Assembly: GCF_010093065.1 (NCBI RefSeq)
Contig: NZ_CP048113.1
Span: 6,032,001 to 6,096,000 of the forward strand
Origin: Chitinophaga agri
Lineage (GTDB): Bacteria > Bacteroidota > Bacteroidia > Chitinophagales > Chitinophagaceae
Length of the DNA: 64,000 bases
Direction: 5' to 3'
The notes under the pieces are model-generated. The model saw nothing but the letters and a program-made list of their open reading frames with translations. It had not been told where the DNA came from and did no database searches. The stretch's first letter is position 1. Each line of letters begins with the position of its first letter. Made by a program: the position numbers and the translations under genes. Shown piece by piece: positions 45,913 to 55,188 of this stretch.

Positions 45913-47769
45913 ATGAAGCATGCATTGTTTTGTCTGGCGTTATGCAGTCTGTTAATGCAGGCAGTTGCGCAGCGCATTCACGTTATACCGGAACCTGCGA
46001 CGGTGCAGGAACAACCGGGGGAGTTTATTCTTGACAATAGTGTGGTGGTGGTAGCCCCTTCGGCGGATGAACAGCTTACAGGCACTATTTCCTGGTTTAA
46101 AGACCGTATAGCGACAGCCACGGGGTTCAGACTGTCATCAGCAAAAACGGGCGGCAAAACGCTCCGTATTGAGCTGAAAGACGGCGAAAAACAGGAAGGG
46201 TATCAGCTGGTGGTGAGTCCAAAGGAGATCCTGCTGACGGCTGCTAGCCCGGCAGGCGCGTTTTATGGTCTGCAAACCTTACTACAGTTACTGCCTCCGG
46301 ATATAGAAAGCAGTAAGACCATCACCCGTACCTGGGCCGTTCCCTGCGTCAGTATTACAGATTATCCGCGGTTTGGCTGGAGAGGCCTGATGCTGGATGT
46401 AAGTCGTCATTTCTATACAAAGGAGGAAGTAAAGCGTTACATCGATGAAATGGCCAAGTATAAATACAATATTTTCCATTGGCATCTCAGTGACGATAAT
46501 GGCTGGCGTATTGAAATAAAGAGTTTACCAGAACTCACCAAAACAGGGGCCTGGCGTGTAGCACGAACAGGCAGATGGGGGACTTTCACGTCACCGCAAC
46601 CAGGAGAACCTGCCGGGGATGGTGGATACTATACGCAGGAAGAGATCAGAGAAGTGATAGCCTACGCTCAGTCCCGCTATATCACCATTCTGCCTGAGAT
46701 AGATGTACCCGCGCATAGTCTGGCGATGATCGCGGCCTATCCTGATCTGTCATGCACACAATTGCAGTATGCTGTCAATCCGGGTAGTCCTTTTTACAAA
46801 AAAGATGATAATGCACTCTGTATCGGGAATGAGGCAGTATACGAGGTGCTGGATAAAGTATTTACGGAAATAGCGGCACTGTTCCCGTTCAACTACATTC
46901 ATGTGGGAGGAGATGAAGCCTACAAAGGCTTCTGGGATAAATGCCCGAGATGCAGGAAAAGAATGGCGCAGGAGCAGCTGAAAAATGTGGATGAACTCCA
47001 GAGCTATTTCGTAAAACGTATGGAAAAACTACTGCAGCGTAAGGGTAAAAAGCTGATCGGCTGGGATGAGATACTGGAAGGAGGGTTGGCTCCGGAAGCC
47101 ACGGTGATGAGCTGGAGGGGCATGAAGGGCGGAATTGAAGCGGCAAAAATGAATCATCATGTGGTGATGAGTCCCTGGGAATATTGTTATCTCGACCTCT
47201 ATCAGGGAGATCCTGCTGCTGAACCGCCTACATATGGTATGTGCAGATTAAGTGACGCATATCAGTATGATCCGGTACCGGATGGTGTAGAGGAAAAGTA
47301 TATTCTTGGAGGACAGGGAAATCTCTGGACAGAATCTATCGCTAACTACCGGCATATTCAGTATATGACATGGCCCCGGGCATTAGCATTGTCAGAAGTC
47401 TACTGGAGTCCGAAGTCCAAACGTAACTGGGATAGTTTTGTTGCGAAGATGGAAGCACACTTTGTGAGACTGGATACGGCACATGTGAAATACTCCCGGA
47501 GTGCATGGAATGCAGTTGTAAAACCAGTGAAAGACAATAGTGGACAGTTAGCGGTACAGCTATCTACAGAGATCAGCGGACTGGATATCTACTACACATT
47601 TGATAATTCGGATCCGGATAATATGTATCCGCGATATACAGGACAACCGCTGGTATTTCCAACGGGTGCTGCTAACATAAGTATTGTTACTTATAAAAAC
47701 GGGAAACCGGCAGGAGAACAGTTTACGGTGAGTAAAGAAGACCTGTTGAAACGAATGAAAGATAACTGA
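45913..47769 (+). CDS. GH20 beta-N-acetylhexosaminidase, secreted
   Basis: 618 residues from the ATG at 45913, with the ATG at 45907 also possible. The signal peptide ends near LMQAVAQ. A GH20b-type alpha/beta domain comes first (about 25-145), then the TIM barrel (about 150-490) with FGWRGLMLDVSRHFYTKEEVKRYIDEM, HWHLSDDNGWRIEI and the catalytic Asp334-Glu335 pair in YIHVGGDEAYKGFW. In this family the Glu is the acid/base and the Asp orients the substrate's N-acetyl group. A C-terminal beta domain ends the chain. It removes terminal GlcNAc or GalNAc from chitin-derived or glycoprotein sugars. It is a single-gene unit. Confidence 0.95.
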   Translation: MKHALFCLALCSLLMQAVAQRIHVIPEPATVQEQPGEFILDNSVVVVAPSADEQLTGTISWFKDRIATATGFRLSSAKTGGKTLRIELKDGEKQEGYQLVVSPKEILLTAASPAGAFYGLQTLLQLLPPDIESSKTITRTWAVPCVSITDYPRFGWRGLMLDVSRHFYTKEEVKRYIDEMAKYKYNIFHWHLSDDNGWRIEIKSLPELTKTGAWRVARTGRWGTFTSPQPGEPAGDGGYYTQEEIREVIAYAQSRYITILPEIDVPAHSLAMIAAYPDLSCTQLQYAVNPGSPFYKKDDNALCIGNEAVYEVLDKVFTEIAALFPFNYIHVGGDEAYKGFWDKCPRCRKRMAQEQLKNVDELQSYFVKRMEKLLQRKGKKLIGWDEILEGGLAPEATVMSWRGMKGGIEAAKMNHHVVMSPWEYCYLDLYQGDPAAEPPTYGMCRLSDAYQYDPVPDGVEEKYILGGQGNLWTESIANYRHIQYMTWPRALALSEVYWSPKSKRNWDSFVAKMEAHFVRLDTAHVKYSRSAWNAVVKPVKDNSGQLAVQLSTEISGLDIYYTFDNSDPDNMYPRYTGQPLVFPTGAANISIVTYKNGKPAGEQFTVSKEDLLKRMKDN

Positions 47770-47782
47770 TTAATAGCCAGTA

Positions 47783-47838
47783 ATGTAATACAGTAAAGGG
47801 CTGTCTGGTATATCAGGCAGCCCTTTACTGTATTACAT
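47783..47838. repeat. Perfect 21-bp inverted repeat (hairpin) after the GH20 gene
   Basis: 47783-47803 is the exact reverse complement of 47818-47838, with a 14-base centre that can add a small inner stem. It begins 13 bases after the GH20 stop. It probably acts as a terminator, but it is followed by ATATAACAAAT, not a T run, and its stem is longer than usual. Confidence 0.85.
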
Positions 47839-47912
47839 ATATAACAAATTTATTCTTTTTTCAGAAAACTATTCATTACTTTGATAGTGTAACTAACTAT
47901 CCGGAAAACCTG

Positions 47913-49601
47913 ATGACTATACCATTTCAGAGATCACTTCCCTCAGTGGCTCTCACTCTTTTTTATTGTCTGGTCTGTTCGATTTTTATTCATGCACAGA
48001 ATAACGGTGCTACAGAAAACTCAGAGCGTTCTCTATACCTGGGTACACTGTGGAAGAACGGAGACGGTGTTTTTAATCAGACACCGGATGCAGACAGTAT
48101 TCCTGTAGTGATGGCTATTACGACTACTGCCACAGATGGCATTTATGGCATTGGTAGTACGATCGTATTTGACGTAACTTTTGATCAGATCGTTTACGTG
48201 AACGGCAGTACACCCACACTGCAGTTGAAAATGAATGGGCAGCCTGCAGCTGCGTTATATACTTCCGGTGACAGCACACAGATACTTACATTTACCTACA
48301 CTGTCAGTAAAGGCGATACTGCTACTATACTGGATTATGCATCCATAGATGCACTACAGTCCAATGGTGCCGGTATACGTGGTACCCGTGGGCCACGGGC
48401 CCTGCTGACATTACCCGCACCTGGTGGTCCGGGGTCTCTTAGCGCACAGCGTGTAATCGTCATTGATGGAAATGCGCCAGCGGCGCCGGTGATCACAATA
48501 CCGTCCCGTAATGCTGTATTTACAAAGGCAGATATGGTAGTAGGTGGTACTGCGGAACCGCACTCGCTGGTGAAAGTATATATTGACGGTAATGAGCTGA
48601 CGGAAGCCACTGCCGATGAAACAGGCAGCTGGTCCTCTGTTTTTACGGCAGGGTCCATTGCAGATGGCAATCATAATCTTACTGCCACTGCTACCGATGT
48701 GGCGAAAAATGTCAGCCCGCTGAGCATTGCTATACCGGTGGTAACCGATGTGACGGTGCCGGGCGCGATGTCGGTAGCTATTCTGTCTAATAACCGCAAC
48801 AGCAATACTGCTGCTATCGGCGATGTGATCACAGTATATTTTTCCGTGGACGATGCTATTTATCCGCCGGAAATTACTATTGCCGGCACGGCCGCTCCTG
48901 TAACAGCGATCGGTGTGAAGGAATATGTGGCACGATACACTGTTACTGCTGCCGACGCAGATGGTCTTGTTCCGTTTATGATCACATTCAGGGACCTCCA
49001 TGGTAATACCGGTGATACGATCACAGCCAGTACCGATAACAGTAATGTATACATTGATAAGAAGGCGCCTTTAGTGACACTCAATACGCTGGAGATGTCA
49101 CCATTTAGAAAGCCATTCCTGGTATATATCAGTTTTAGTGAGCCGATCGCGGATTTTGATCTGAGTTATCTGCGCGTTTCAAATGCAGTTATTACTGATT
49201 TGAATAGTATCAGTAACAACGTTATGACAGTGCTGGTGAGTCCGATGTATGATGGTCCTGTTACCCTGGAACTTGCTGCTGGTGCCGCACATGATGCAGC
49301 AGGTAATCCCAGTCTCGCATCCACCCAGCTAGCCGTACAGGCTCTTTTCGGTGGCTATTTTGAGAAGGTATATCCTAATCCGGCGACTGGTATCATGCGG
49401 CTTCAGTTCACAGGGACAGTGAATGATAAGGCTAAGATCACCATGGCGAGTTACCGGGGAGTGGTGGTGTATGAGAAAGAGCTGATGATGGATAGTAAGA
49501 CACTGACGATGGATGTGAGTAACATTCCTTCTGGTGCATATATTTTGACGATCCGCTCCAGGAATTATAGTTTTTATACGAATGTAATGGTGGTGCATTA
49601 G
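47913..49601 (+). CDS. Secreted Ig-like repeat protein with T9SS type A sorting domain
   Basis: 562 residues with a signal peptide (about 1-28, FIHAQNN). The mature protein is made of beta-rich Ig-like repeats: about 60-185 (IVFDVTFDQIVYVNGSTPTL), 190-275 (APVITIPSRNAVFTKADMVV; DGNHNLTATATDVAKN), 285-385, and 388-475 (VYISFSEPIADFDLSYLRV). The last 75 residues form the Por secretion C-terminal domain (VYPNPATGIMRLQFTG, then PSGAYILTIRSRNYSFYTNVMVVH), which directs export by the type IX system and cell-surface attachment. It has no catalytic domain and may serve as an adhesin or surface-layer protein. Confidence 0.88.
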   Translation: MTIPFQRSLPSVALTLFYCLVCSIFIHAQNNGATENSERSLYLGTLWKNGDGVFNQTPDADSIPVVMAITTTATDGIYGIGSTIVFDVTFDQIVYVNGSTPTLQLKMNGQPAAALYTSGDSTQILTFTYTVSKGDTATILDYASIDALQSNGAGIRGTRGPRALLTLPAPGGPGSLSAQRVIVIDGNAPAAPVITIPSRNAVFTKADMVVGGTAEPHSLVKVYIDGNELTEATADETGSWSSVFTAGSIADGNHNLTATATDVAKNVSPLSIAIPVVTDVTVPGAMSVAILSNNRNSNTAAIGDVITVYFSVDDAIYPPEITIAGTAAPVTAIGVKEYVARYTVTAADADGLVPFMITFRDLHGNTGDTITASTDNSNVYIDKKAPLVTLNTLEMSPFRKPFLVYISFSEPIADFDLSYLRVSNAVITDLNSISNNVMTVLVSPMYDGPVTLELAAGAAHDAAGNPSLASTQLAVQALFGGYFEKVYPNPATGIMRLQFTGTVNDKAKITMASYRGVVVYEKELMMDSKTLTMDVSNIPSGAYILTIRSRNYSFYTNVMVVH

Positions 49602-50175
49602 AAGATACCCTTTTTTAAGCGTCAAACGTACTGTTGTTGTAACGTTTCCTATATTAATATTGTCGTTATTATTTATATGCTGGTATAGTTCATTTGATAC
49701 GTAGTCAGCCATGGTATTGGATTTTGGCTGGCGCACGTCTGCGGGGAACGCACCCCGTTTCCTCCTCAGATCCTGGCCCAGGGTTTCCGGCAACGATTGC
49801 GTAAATAAAAACAAACATCATTAAATAATTCTGTAGCTTGTCGGAAATTAGTGTCATAAAGACACTGTAGACAAATAGTTATCAACGATTCCATGATTGT
49901 GAAGGGGGGCTGTAGCTCAAAGACTGGTCCAGTACATATTGTCAAGATGCTTCGGTGAAGGTTATGTAGATAAGCTAAAAATTCCTTAGGTATGAAAATT
50001 TATGTATTCCACCATCTGATCGCACAGCATACTTTTTGCCAGCGGTTAATTCAGTACCGTTTCCCTAATTAAAAAGGGTACCACTATTAGTTATTAAGTA
50101 ATTCCACTATTAAAAGCAGCACTTCGTTATGCCAACCGCCTAATGCATGCTGTGTTTCAGCAAAAACATCAGCTG
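49602..50175. other. Intergenic region before the pectin locus
   Basis: 574 bases with short spurious frames only. It should hold the promoter of the SusC gene at 50176, but I cannot find a clear TAnnTTTG element. A stretch at 49904-49945 resembles the 5' end of a tRNA but cannot be folded further. Confidence 0.35.
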
Positions 50176-53100
50176 ATGAAAGACTTTTCATTCCACAAAA
50201 AACTGCTACTGCCCGGAGCGTTGTTATTGCAAATGGCAGCTTCCGCACAGCAACTGGCTGTTAACAATACGACAGCGACACCGCCAGCCGTTGCACAGGC
50301 GAAAGAAATTATCCTCAAAGGGAAAGTGTTAGGGACAGAAGAACGTACTGGCCTTCCAGGCGTTGTTGTACGCGTAAAAGTCGGCAATAAAGGTACTACG
50401 ACCGGTGTTGACGGCTCCTATACCCTGAAAGTACACGAAAATTCTACCATCGTCGTATCCCTTATCGGGTATGCAACACAGGAGATCCCTGTGAATAAGC
50501 AACAAAGTATTAATGTTTATCTGACCAAAGATGTGAGAGCATTGGGGGAAACCGTGATCATCGGATATGGGTCCCAGAAACGTGCAAATGTATTAGGTGC
50601 CGTGGCAGCAGTAAATGCCAGTGAAATTGAGGACCTGCCGGTAGCAAATCTAGCTACTGCCCTGCAGAATAAAGTACCCGGTGTATCCGTGGCGCAATCC
50701 TCCGGTCGCCCGGGTTCCTCTACCAGTCTCACGATCCGTAATCCGGTGACCTGGGCCGCTACTGGTTCTTCTACCGACCCGCTGTATGTAATTGACGGTT
50801 TTCAGCTCACCAAACAGGACTTTGATAACCTGGATGCAACGCAGATTGAAAGTATCACTTTCCTGAAGGATGCAGCTGCCTCTATCTATGGTGCACGTGG
50901 TGCGAATGGTGTCGTACTGGTAAAGACCAAAACAGGTCGCCCGGGAAAGCCGCGTATCAGTTACGCCGGTTCACACGGCATATCTTCCGCAACCTACATT
51001 CCGGAAATGCTGAGTGCCTATGATCACGCTGTGCTGCTGAATAATAAGTATACCGCCCTGGCAGATGTCAATACAAAAAAGTTCTATACAGCGGATGAAC
51101 TGGCGTACCTGAAAACGCATAATAACAACTGGATAGATGACGTGTGGAAAAGCTCTCATCTGAGCCGTCATACGATTAATGTCAGCGGTGGTACAGACAG
51201 GATCACCTTCTTCGCAGGTGGTAACTATTATTCTGAAGATGGGAACGTAGGCGATCTGAATATTACGAAATATGGTCTGCGTATGGGCTTAAATACCAGG
51301 ATCACGGATAACCTGACCGCTACCATCTCCTTCGCTACTGACAACTCAAAGATTAACAGACCGACTCCTAAAACCGTACAGTCAGGGCTGACTGAACAGT
51401 CCGACCAGATGAGCGCAACTGTGAGCGCCCTTTTACTGACACCGGGATGGGTGCCCATGTATATTGATGGTCGTCCGGTATTCTCTTCTGTGCCAGGATG
51501 GCATCCGGGAGAACTGGTGAAGAGTGGTAGCTACAGCCGTAGCCGCACACAGGGCCAGACGATCAATGCCTCCCTTGAATATAAAATGCCTGCTGTAGAA
51601 GGATTGTCCTTCCGGGTGCAATATGCCCGTAGTGCCAGGACTAACTTCGGTAAGGAATTTTATGTGCCATACTCCCTCTACAACTTCGTAAGGGAGGGTG
51701 CACATGAAAGTACACAGAATGTCATCTTTACTAATCAGCTGACTGCTACCAATCCGTCTACGCTTGTTAAAAACGGTAACCTGATGACGGAATCATATGG
51801 CGGTTCTTCCAACTATCAGCTGAATGAAGTGATCACTTATGCACGCACTTTTGGCAAACATGATGTCGGACTAACCCTCGTAGCTGAACAGAGCGAAGGT
51901 ACCTCTGATGCATTTGATACCCGTCGCGAGCAGGTAGTGATACCTGGTATCGATGAACTGTTCGCATTCAGTATGGACAAGAGCTTCTATGATAATTCCG
52001 GCTCTTCCGGTGAGACAGGCAGAATGAGTTACGTGAGCCGCCTGAACTATGCGTTTATGGAAAAGTACCTGCTGGAGGCAACTTTCCGTGCTGATGCTTC
52101 TCCTAATTTCCCTAAGCAGTCCAGGTGGGGGTACTTCCCTTCTGTGGCTGTGGGCTGGAAAGTATCACAGGAGAAATTCTTCCGGGACCATGTGAAGTTC
52201 ATGAACGACCTGAAGATCCGTTTCCAGGTAGGCCTTACAGGTAACGATGCCGTGAAGAACTTCCAGTATAAGGAACGTTACACGCAGACCACCGGTATGC
52301 TGTTTGGCAATACCATGACCAGCGGTCTGAATAACAATGATATTCCTAATAGTTCCATTACCTGGGAAAAAGCCCTGTATAAGAACCTGGGTTTTGACGG
52401 AAGTTTCTTCGACCGCCGCTTCGACTTTGCGATCGATCTGTATCACCGTTACAACTACGATATGCTGATGCAGCCGACCAGTACAGTACCTACCAGCTTT
52501 GGTGGTGGTATTGCCGATCAGAATTATGGCCGCCTGAAAACATACGGTATTGAAGCAGGATTGACTTACAATGGTACTGTCGGTAAGGATTTTAAATATT
52601 ATACCACTGTCAACTTCGGCATCAGCGATAATAAGGTGATCCGCAAGTATTATGGTGCCGGTGATACTGCCTGGAGAAATCCGATAGGCCGTCGTACGGA
52701 TAACGGACTGGAAGGTTACCGCGCTACCGGTATGCTCCGTACACAGGCCGATGTGGATGCACTGCTGACCAAAAATCCCGACTGGACCATCGATGGTGAA
52801 AAACCTATTCCCGGATTCATGAACTATGAAGATATCAATGGTGATGGCAGAATAGATGCAAATGACAAAACCCGTATCGCGCCAAGAGGCAGCAGCCTGT
52901 TTGGGGTAGGCTTTAACCTGGGTGCTTCCTGGAAGACCTTGAAGTTCAGTGTTAACATGTCACTGGTAGTAGGTGGCCATACAGTATATGACAAGACAGC
53001 AAGAACGCCGGCTACTGAGAATCAGCGTGCATTAGCGATCTGGAAAGACTCCTGGTCTCCGGAGAATCCGAACGCCAGATATCCACTGATCAATGCACCG

Positions 53101-53352
53101 CTTATCAAGGAAGTATCTGACGTCTGGATGGTCAGTGCGACTACCATGCGTGTGAACAATATGATGTTGTCCTACGGACTTCCACAGTCACTTTCTTCCC
53201 GCTGGAAAATACCTGATTTCAGAGTGTTTGTAACAGGTACGAATCTCTGGTCTATTATCAATAATCAACCTTATAAAGATCCGGCTACGAATCTGGCGGT
53301 TGATTATCCGGCCCTGCGTACCTATACCTTTGGTTTGAATGTGAGTCTCTAA
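50176..53352 (+). CDS. SusC/RagA-like TonB-dependent receptor of the pectin locus
   Basis: 1058 residues from the ATG at 50176, where the leader MKDFSFHKKLLLPGALLLQMAASAQ starts; an ATG 11 codons earlier lacks leader character. The carboxypeptidase-like domain lies at about 45-125 (LKGKVLGTEERTGLPGVVVR; TGVDGSYTLKV). The plug lies at about 130-260 (DLPVANLATALQNKVPGVSV; PLYVIDGFQL; SITFLKDAAASIYGARGANGVVLVKT), and the barrel runs to the end (TFGLNVSL). It imports pectin oligosaccharides across the outer membrane with the SusD protein encoded 12 bases downstream. Confidence 0.95.
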   Translation: MKDFSFHKKLLLPGALLLQMAASAQQLAVNNTTATPPAVAQAKEIILKGKVLGTEERTGLPGVVVRVKVGNKGTTTGVDGSYTLKVHENSTIVVSLIGYATQEIPVNKQQSINVYLTKDVRALGETVIIGYGSQKRANVLGAVAAVNASEIEDLPVANLATALQNKVPGVSVAQSSGRPGSSTSLTIRNPVTWAATGSSTDPLYVIDGFQLTKQDFDNLDATQIESITFLKDAAASIYGARGANGVVLVKTKTGRPGKPRISYAGSHGISSATYIPEMLSAYDHAVLLNNKYTALADVNTKKFYTADELAYLKTHNNNWIDDVWKSSHLSRHTINVSGGTDRITFFAGGNYYSEDGNVGDLNITKYGLRMGLNTRITDNLTATISFATDNSKINRPTPKTVQSGLTEQSDQMSATVSALLLTPGWVPMYIDGRPVFSSVPGWHPGELVKSGSYSRSRTQGQTINASLEYKMPAVEGLSFRVQYARSARTNFGKEFYVPYSLYNFVREGAHESTQNVIFTNQLTATNPSTLVKNGNLMTESYGGSSNYQLNEVITYARTFGKHDVGLTLVAEQSEGTSDAFDTRREQVVIPGIDELFAFSMDKSFYDNSGSSGETGRMSYVSRLNYAFMEKYLLEATFRADASPNFPKQSRWGYFPSVAVGWKVSQEKFFRDHVKFMNDLKIRFQVGLTGNDAVKNFQYKERYTQTTGMLFGNTMTSGLNNNDIPNSSITWEKALYKNLGFDGSFFDRRFDFAIDLYHRYNYDMLMQPTSTVPTSFGGGIADQNYGRLKTYGIEAGLTYNGTVGKDFKYYTTVNFGISDNKVIRKYYGAGDTAWRNPIGRRTDNGLEGYRATGMLRTQADVDALLTKNPDWTIDGEKPIPGFMNYEDINGDGRIDANDKTRIAPRGSSLFGVGFNLGASWKTLKFSVNMSLVVGGHTVYDKTARTPATENQRALAIWKDSWSPENPNARYPLINAPLIKEVSDVWMVSATTMRVNNMMLSYGLPQSLSSRWKIPDFRVFVTGTNLWSIINNQPYKDPATNLAVDYPALRTYTFGLNVSL

Positions 53353-53363
53353 ATTATTATGCC

Positions 53364-55127
53364 ATGCGAAAAATATTCAGCTATATATTACTTACCGCCA
53401 GTCTTACCGCCTGTTCAAGTATTCTCGACAAGACGGACCTGACGGGTATCGACGAACGTACCTGGGATCATGAGTCAACTGCGACACTTTATCTCAACAG
53501 GATATATGACCTGGCCATGCCTACCTGGCCCAATCTCTCCGGAGCAGCCACCCTGCCAACTGCTATTCATGATGTATCTGATGACTATAATGGCGGTGAT
53601 CAGAAGATCTGGTATGGTACGCTTTCTGTGGATAATGTCAATGACTTTTTTGGAGGTAACGCTTCCAACAACGTATGGGCGTACATCCGCAAAACCAATA
53701 TCCTGCTGACTGAAATAGAAAAAGGTACATTACCGCAGGATGTTAAAACCCGGCTAAAAGCACAGGCTTACTTTCTGAGAGGCTGGATGTATTTCCAGCT
53801 GGTAAAACTGTACGGTGGGGTGCCTTATATCAGTCATCCGCAGGACTGGGTAACCGAGAACCTGTTCGTTACCAGGAATAAAACGTCCGAATGTATCGAT
53901 TCTATTGCCCGTGATTTTGATATGGCTACTTCGTTACCTGCTACATGGGGCAGTTCAGACAGAGGACGTATCACCCGTGGGGCTGCATTGGGTGTAAAAG
54001 GCCGTATGCTGTTATATTGGGCAAGCCCGCAGTTTAACCCTGACAATGATCAGCAACGCTGGGAAAGGGCTTATAAAGCTAATAAAGCGGCTTATGATAC
54101 ACTGGTGCTTGATGGGTATGGACTGTTCTCCAACTTTGCCAATATCTGGTTTGAAGAGGCTACAGGCAATAAAGAAGTGATCATGCTGCGTTCTTTTGAT
54201 GGTGCAACAAAAGCCAGCACCTTTGATGACGCTGCCCGTCCGAATTCAGAGTCTAATGGTGGTGGCGGTGCTTACCAGCCTACCTGGGATTTCGTGAAAG
54301 CTTTCCCTACTATTGATGGCCTGCCGATCACCGATCCTAATTCAGGATACGACCCTGTATATTACTGGAAGAACCGTGATCCGCGTTTTGATGCTACTAT
54401 CGCCTATAATGGTGCTATCTGGCCACTTAGTAATAAATCGGGCCGTAAACAATGGATATATGCCGGAGTGACCGACGATAAGAGTAAGCCTAATACCACC
54501 GGATTCTACTGTCGTAAAAATGTGAACCCATCCATTATTAAGGATAATACCAAACTTGGTAAAACAGACTGGATCGAAATGCGTTTTGCAGAAGTGATGC
54601 TGAACCTGGCAGAGTGTGCCAATGCTACGGGTCGTACCCAGGAAGCATATGATATGCTGACCGCTATCCGTAAGAGGGCAGGTATTCGCCCGGGCGAAGG
54701 AAGCCTATACGGCCTGAAGCCAGGCATGTCCAAAGAGGAAATGTTTGAGGCGATCATGAATGAACGTCGTATAGAACTGGCATTTGAAGGGAAACGTTAT
54801 GACGACCTGCGCCGTAATAAGCTGTTTGACAGGCTGAATGGAAAGAAACGCACTATTCTGAAAATCGCTGTTAAAGCGCCTTATACAGTGGCCGATCTGG
54901 AAAAGACGGACGCGACGGGCATACCATTACGTGATAAACTCGATATTAACGGAGCAGATTATACTACGTATTTTACGGTGACGGAAGATGTGTTGGATAC
55001 ACAGAAGCCAATCAACTATCCGTCCACTTATTATTTTTACGCCATTCCTACCAGTAATATCACGAGAAACCCGAGTCTGGTACAGACAATAGGCTGGGGA
55101 AATGGCACTTTCAATCCGTTAGATTAA
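53364..55127 (+). CDS. SusD/RagB-like lipoprotein of the pectin locus
   Basis: 587 residues with lipobox Cys17 (LTASLTACSS). The N-terminal helices (TLYLNRIYDLAMPTWPNL), the central FLRGWMYFQLVKLYGGVPYIS and the C-terminal MNERRIELAFEGKRYDDLRRNK mark the family. It is longer than the SusD proteins at 21.0 and 28.3 kb because of extended loops at about 250-400. It is the surface glycan-binding partner of the SusC protein encoded just before it. Confidence 0.95.
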   Translation: MRKIFSYILLTASLTACSSILDKTDLTGIDERTWDHESTATLYLNRIYDLAMPTWPNLSGAATLPTAIHDVSDDYNGGDQKIWYGTLSVDNVNDFFGGNASNNVWAYIRKTNILLTEIEKGTLPQDVKTRLKAQAYFLRGWMYFQLVKLYGGVPYISHPQDWVTENLFVTRNKTSECIDSIARDFDMATSLPATWGSSDRGRITRGAALGVKGRMLLYWASPQFNPDNDQQRWERAYKANKAAYDTLVLDGYGLFSNFANIWFEEATGNKEVIMLRSFDGATKASTFDDAARPNSESNGGGGAYQPTWDFVKAFPTIDGLPITDPNSGYDPVYYWKNRDPRFDATIAYNGAIWPLSNKSGRKQWIYAGVTDDKSKPNTTGFYCRKNVNPSIIKDNTKLGKTDWIEMRFAEVMLNLAECANATGRTQEAYDMLTAIRKRAGIRPGEGSLYGLKPGMSKEEMFEAIMNERRIELAFEGKRYDDLRRNKLFDRLNGKKRTILKIAVKAPYTVADLEKTDATGIPLRDKLDINGADYTTYFTVTEDVLDTQKPINYPSTYYFYAIPTSNITRNPSLVQTIGWGNGTFNPLD

Positions 55128-55188
55128 AGATCATCAATAATACATCATCTCTGGGCTGTTGAAGTTCATAGACCATTAAACTACTCGT

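Noticed and set aside
49329..49814. 161-codon minus-strand frame across the T9SS gene's 3' end
   Set aside because: More than half lies antisense to the sorting domain, and the rest has no recognisable protein features.
49904..49945. tRNA-like start (GGGGGCTGTAGCTCAA)
   Set aside because: No anticodon arm, T arm or acceptor partner can be paired with it, so it is neither a tRNA nor a supported attachment site.
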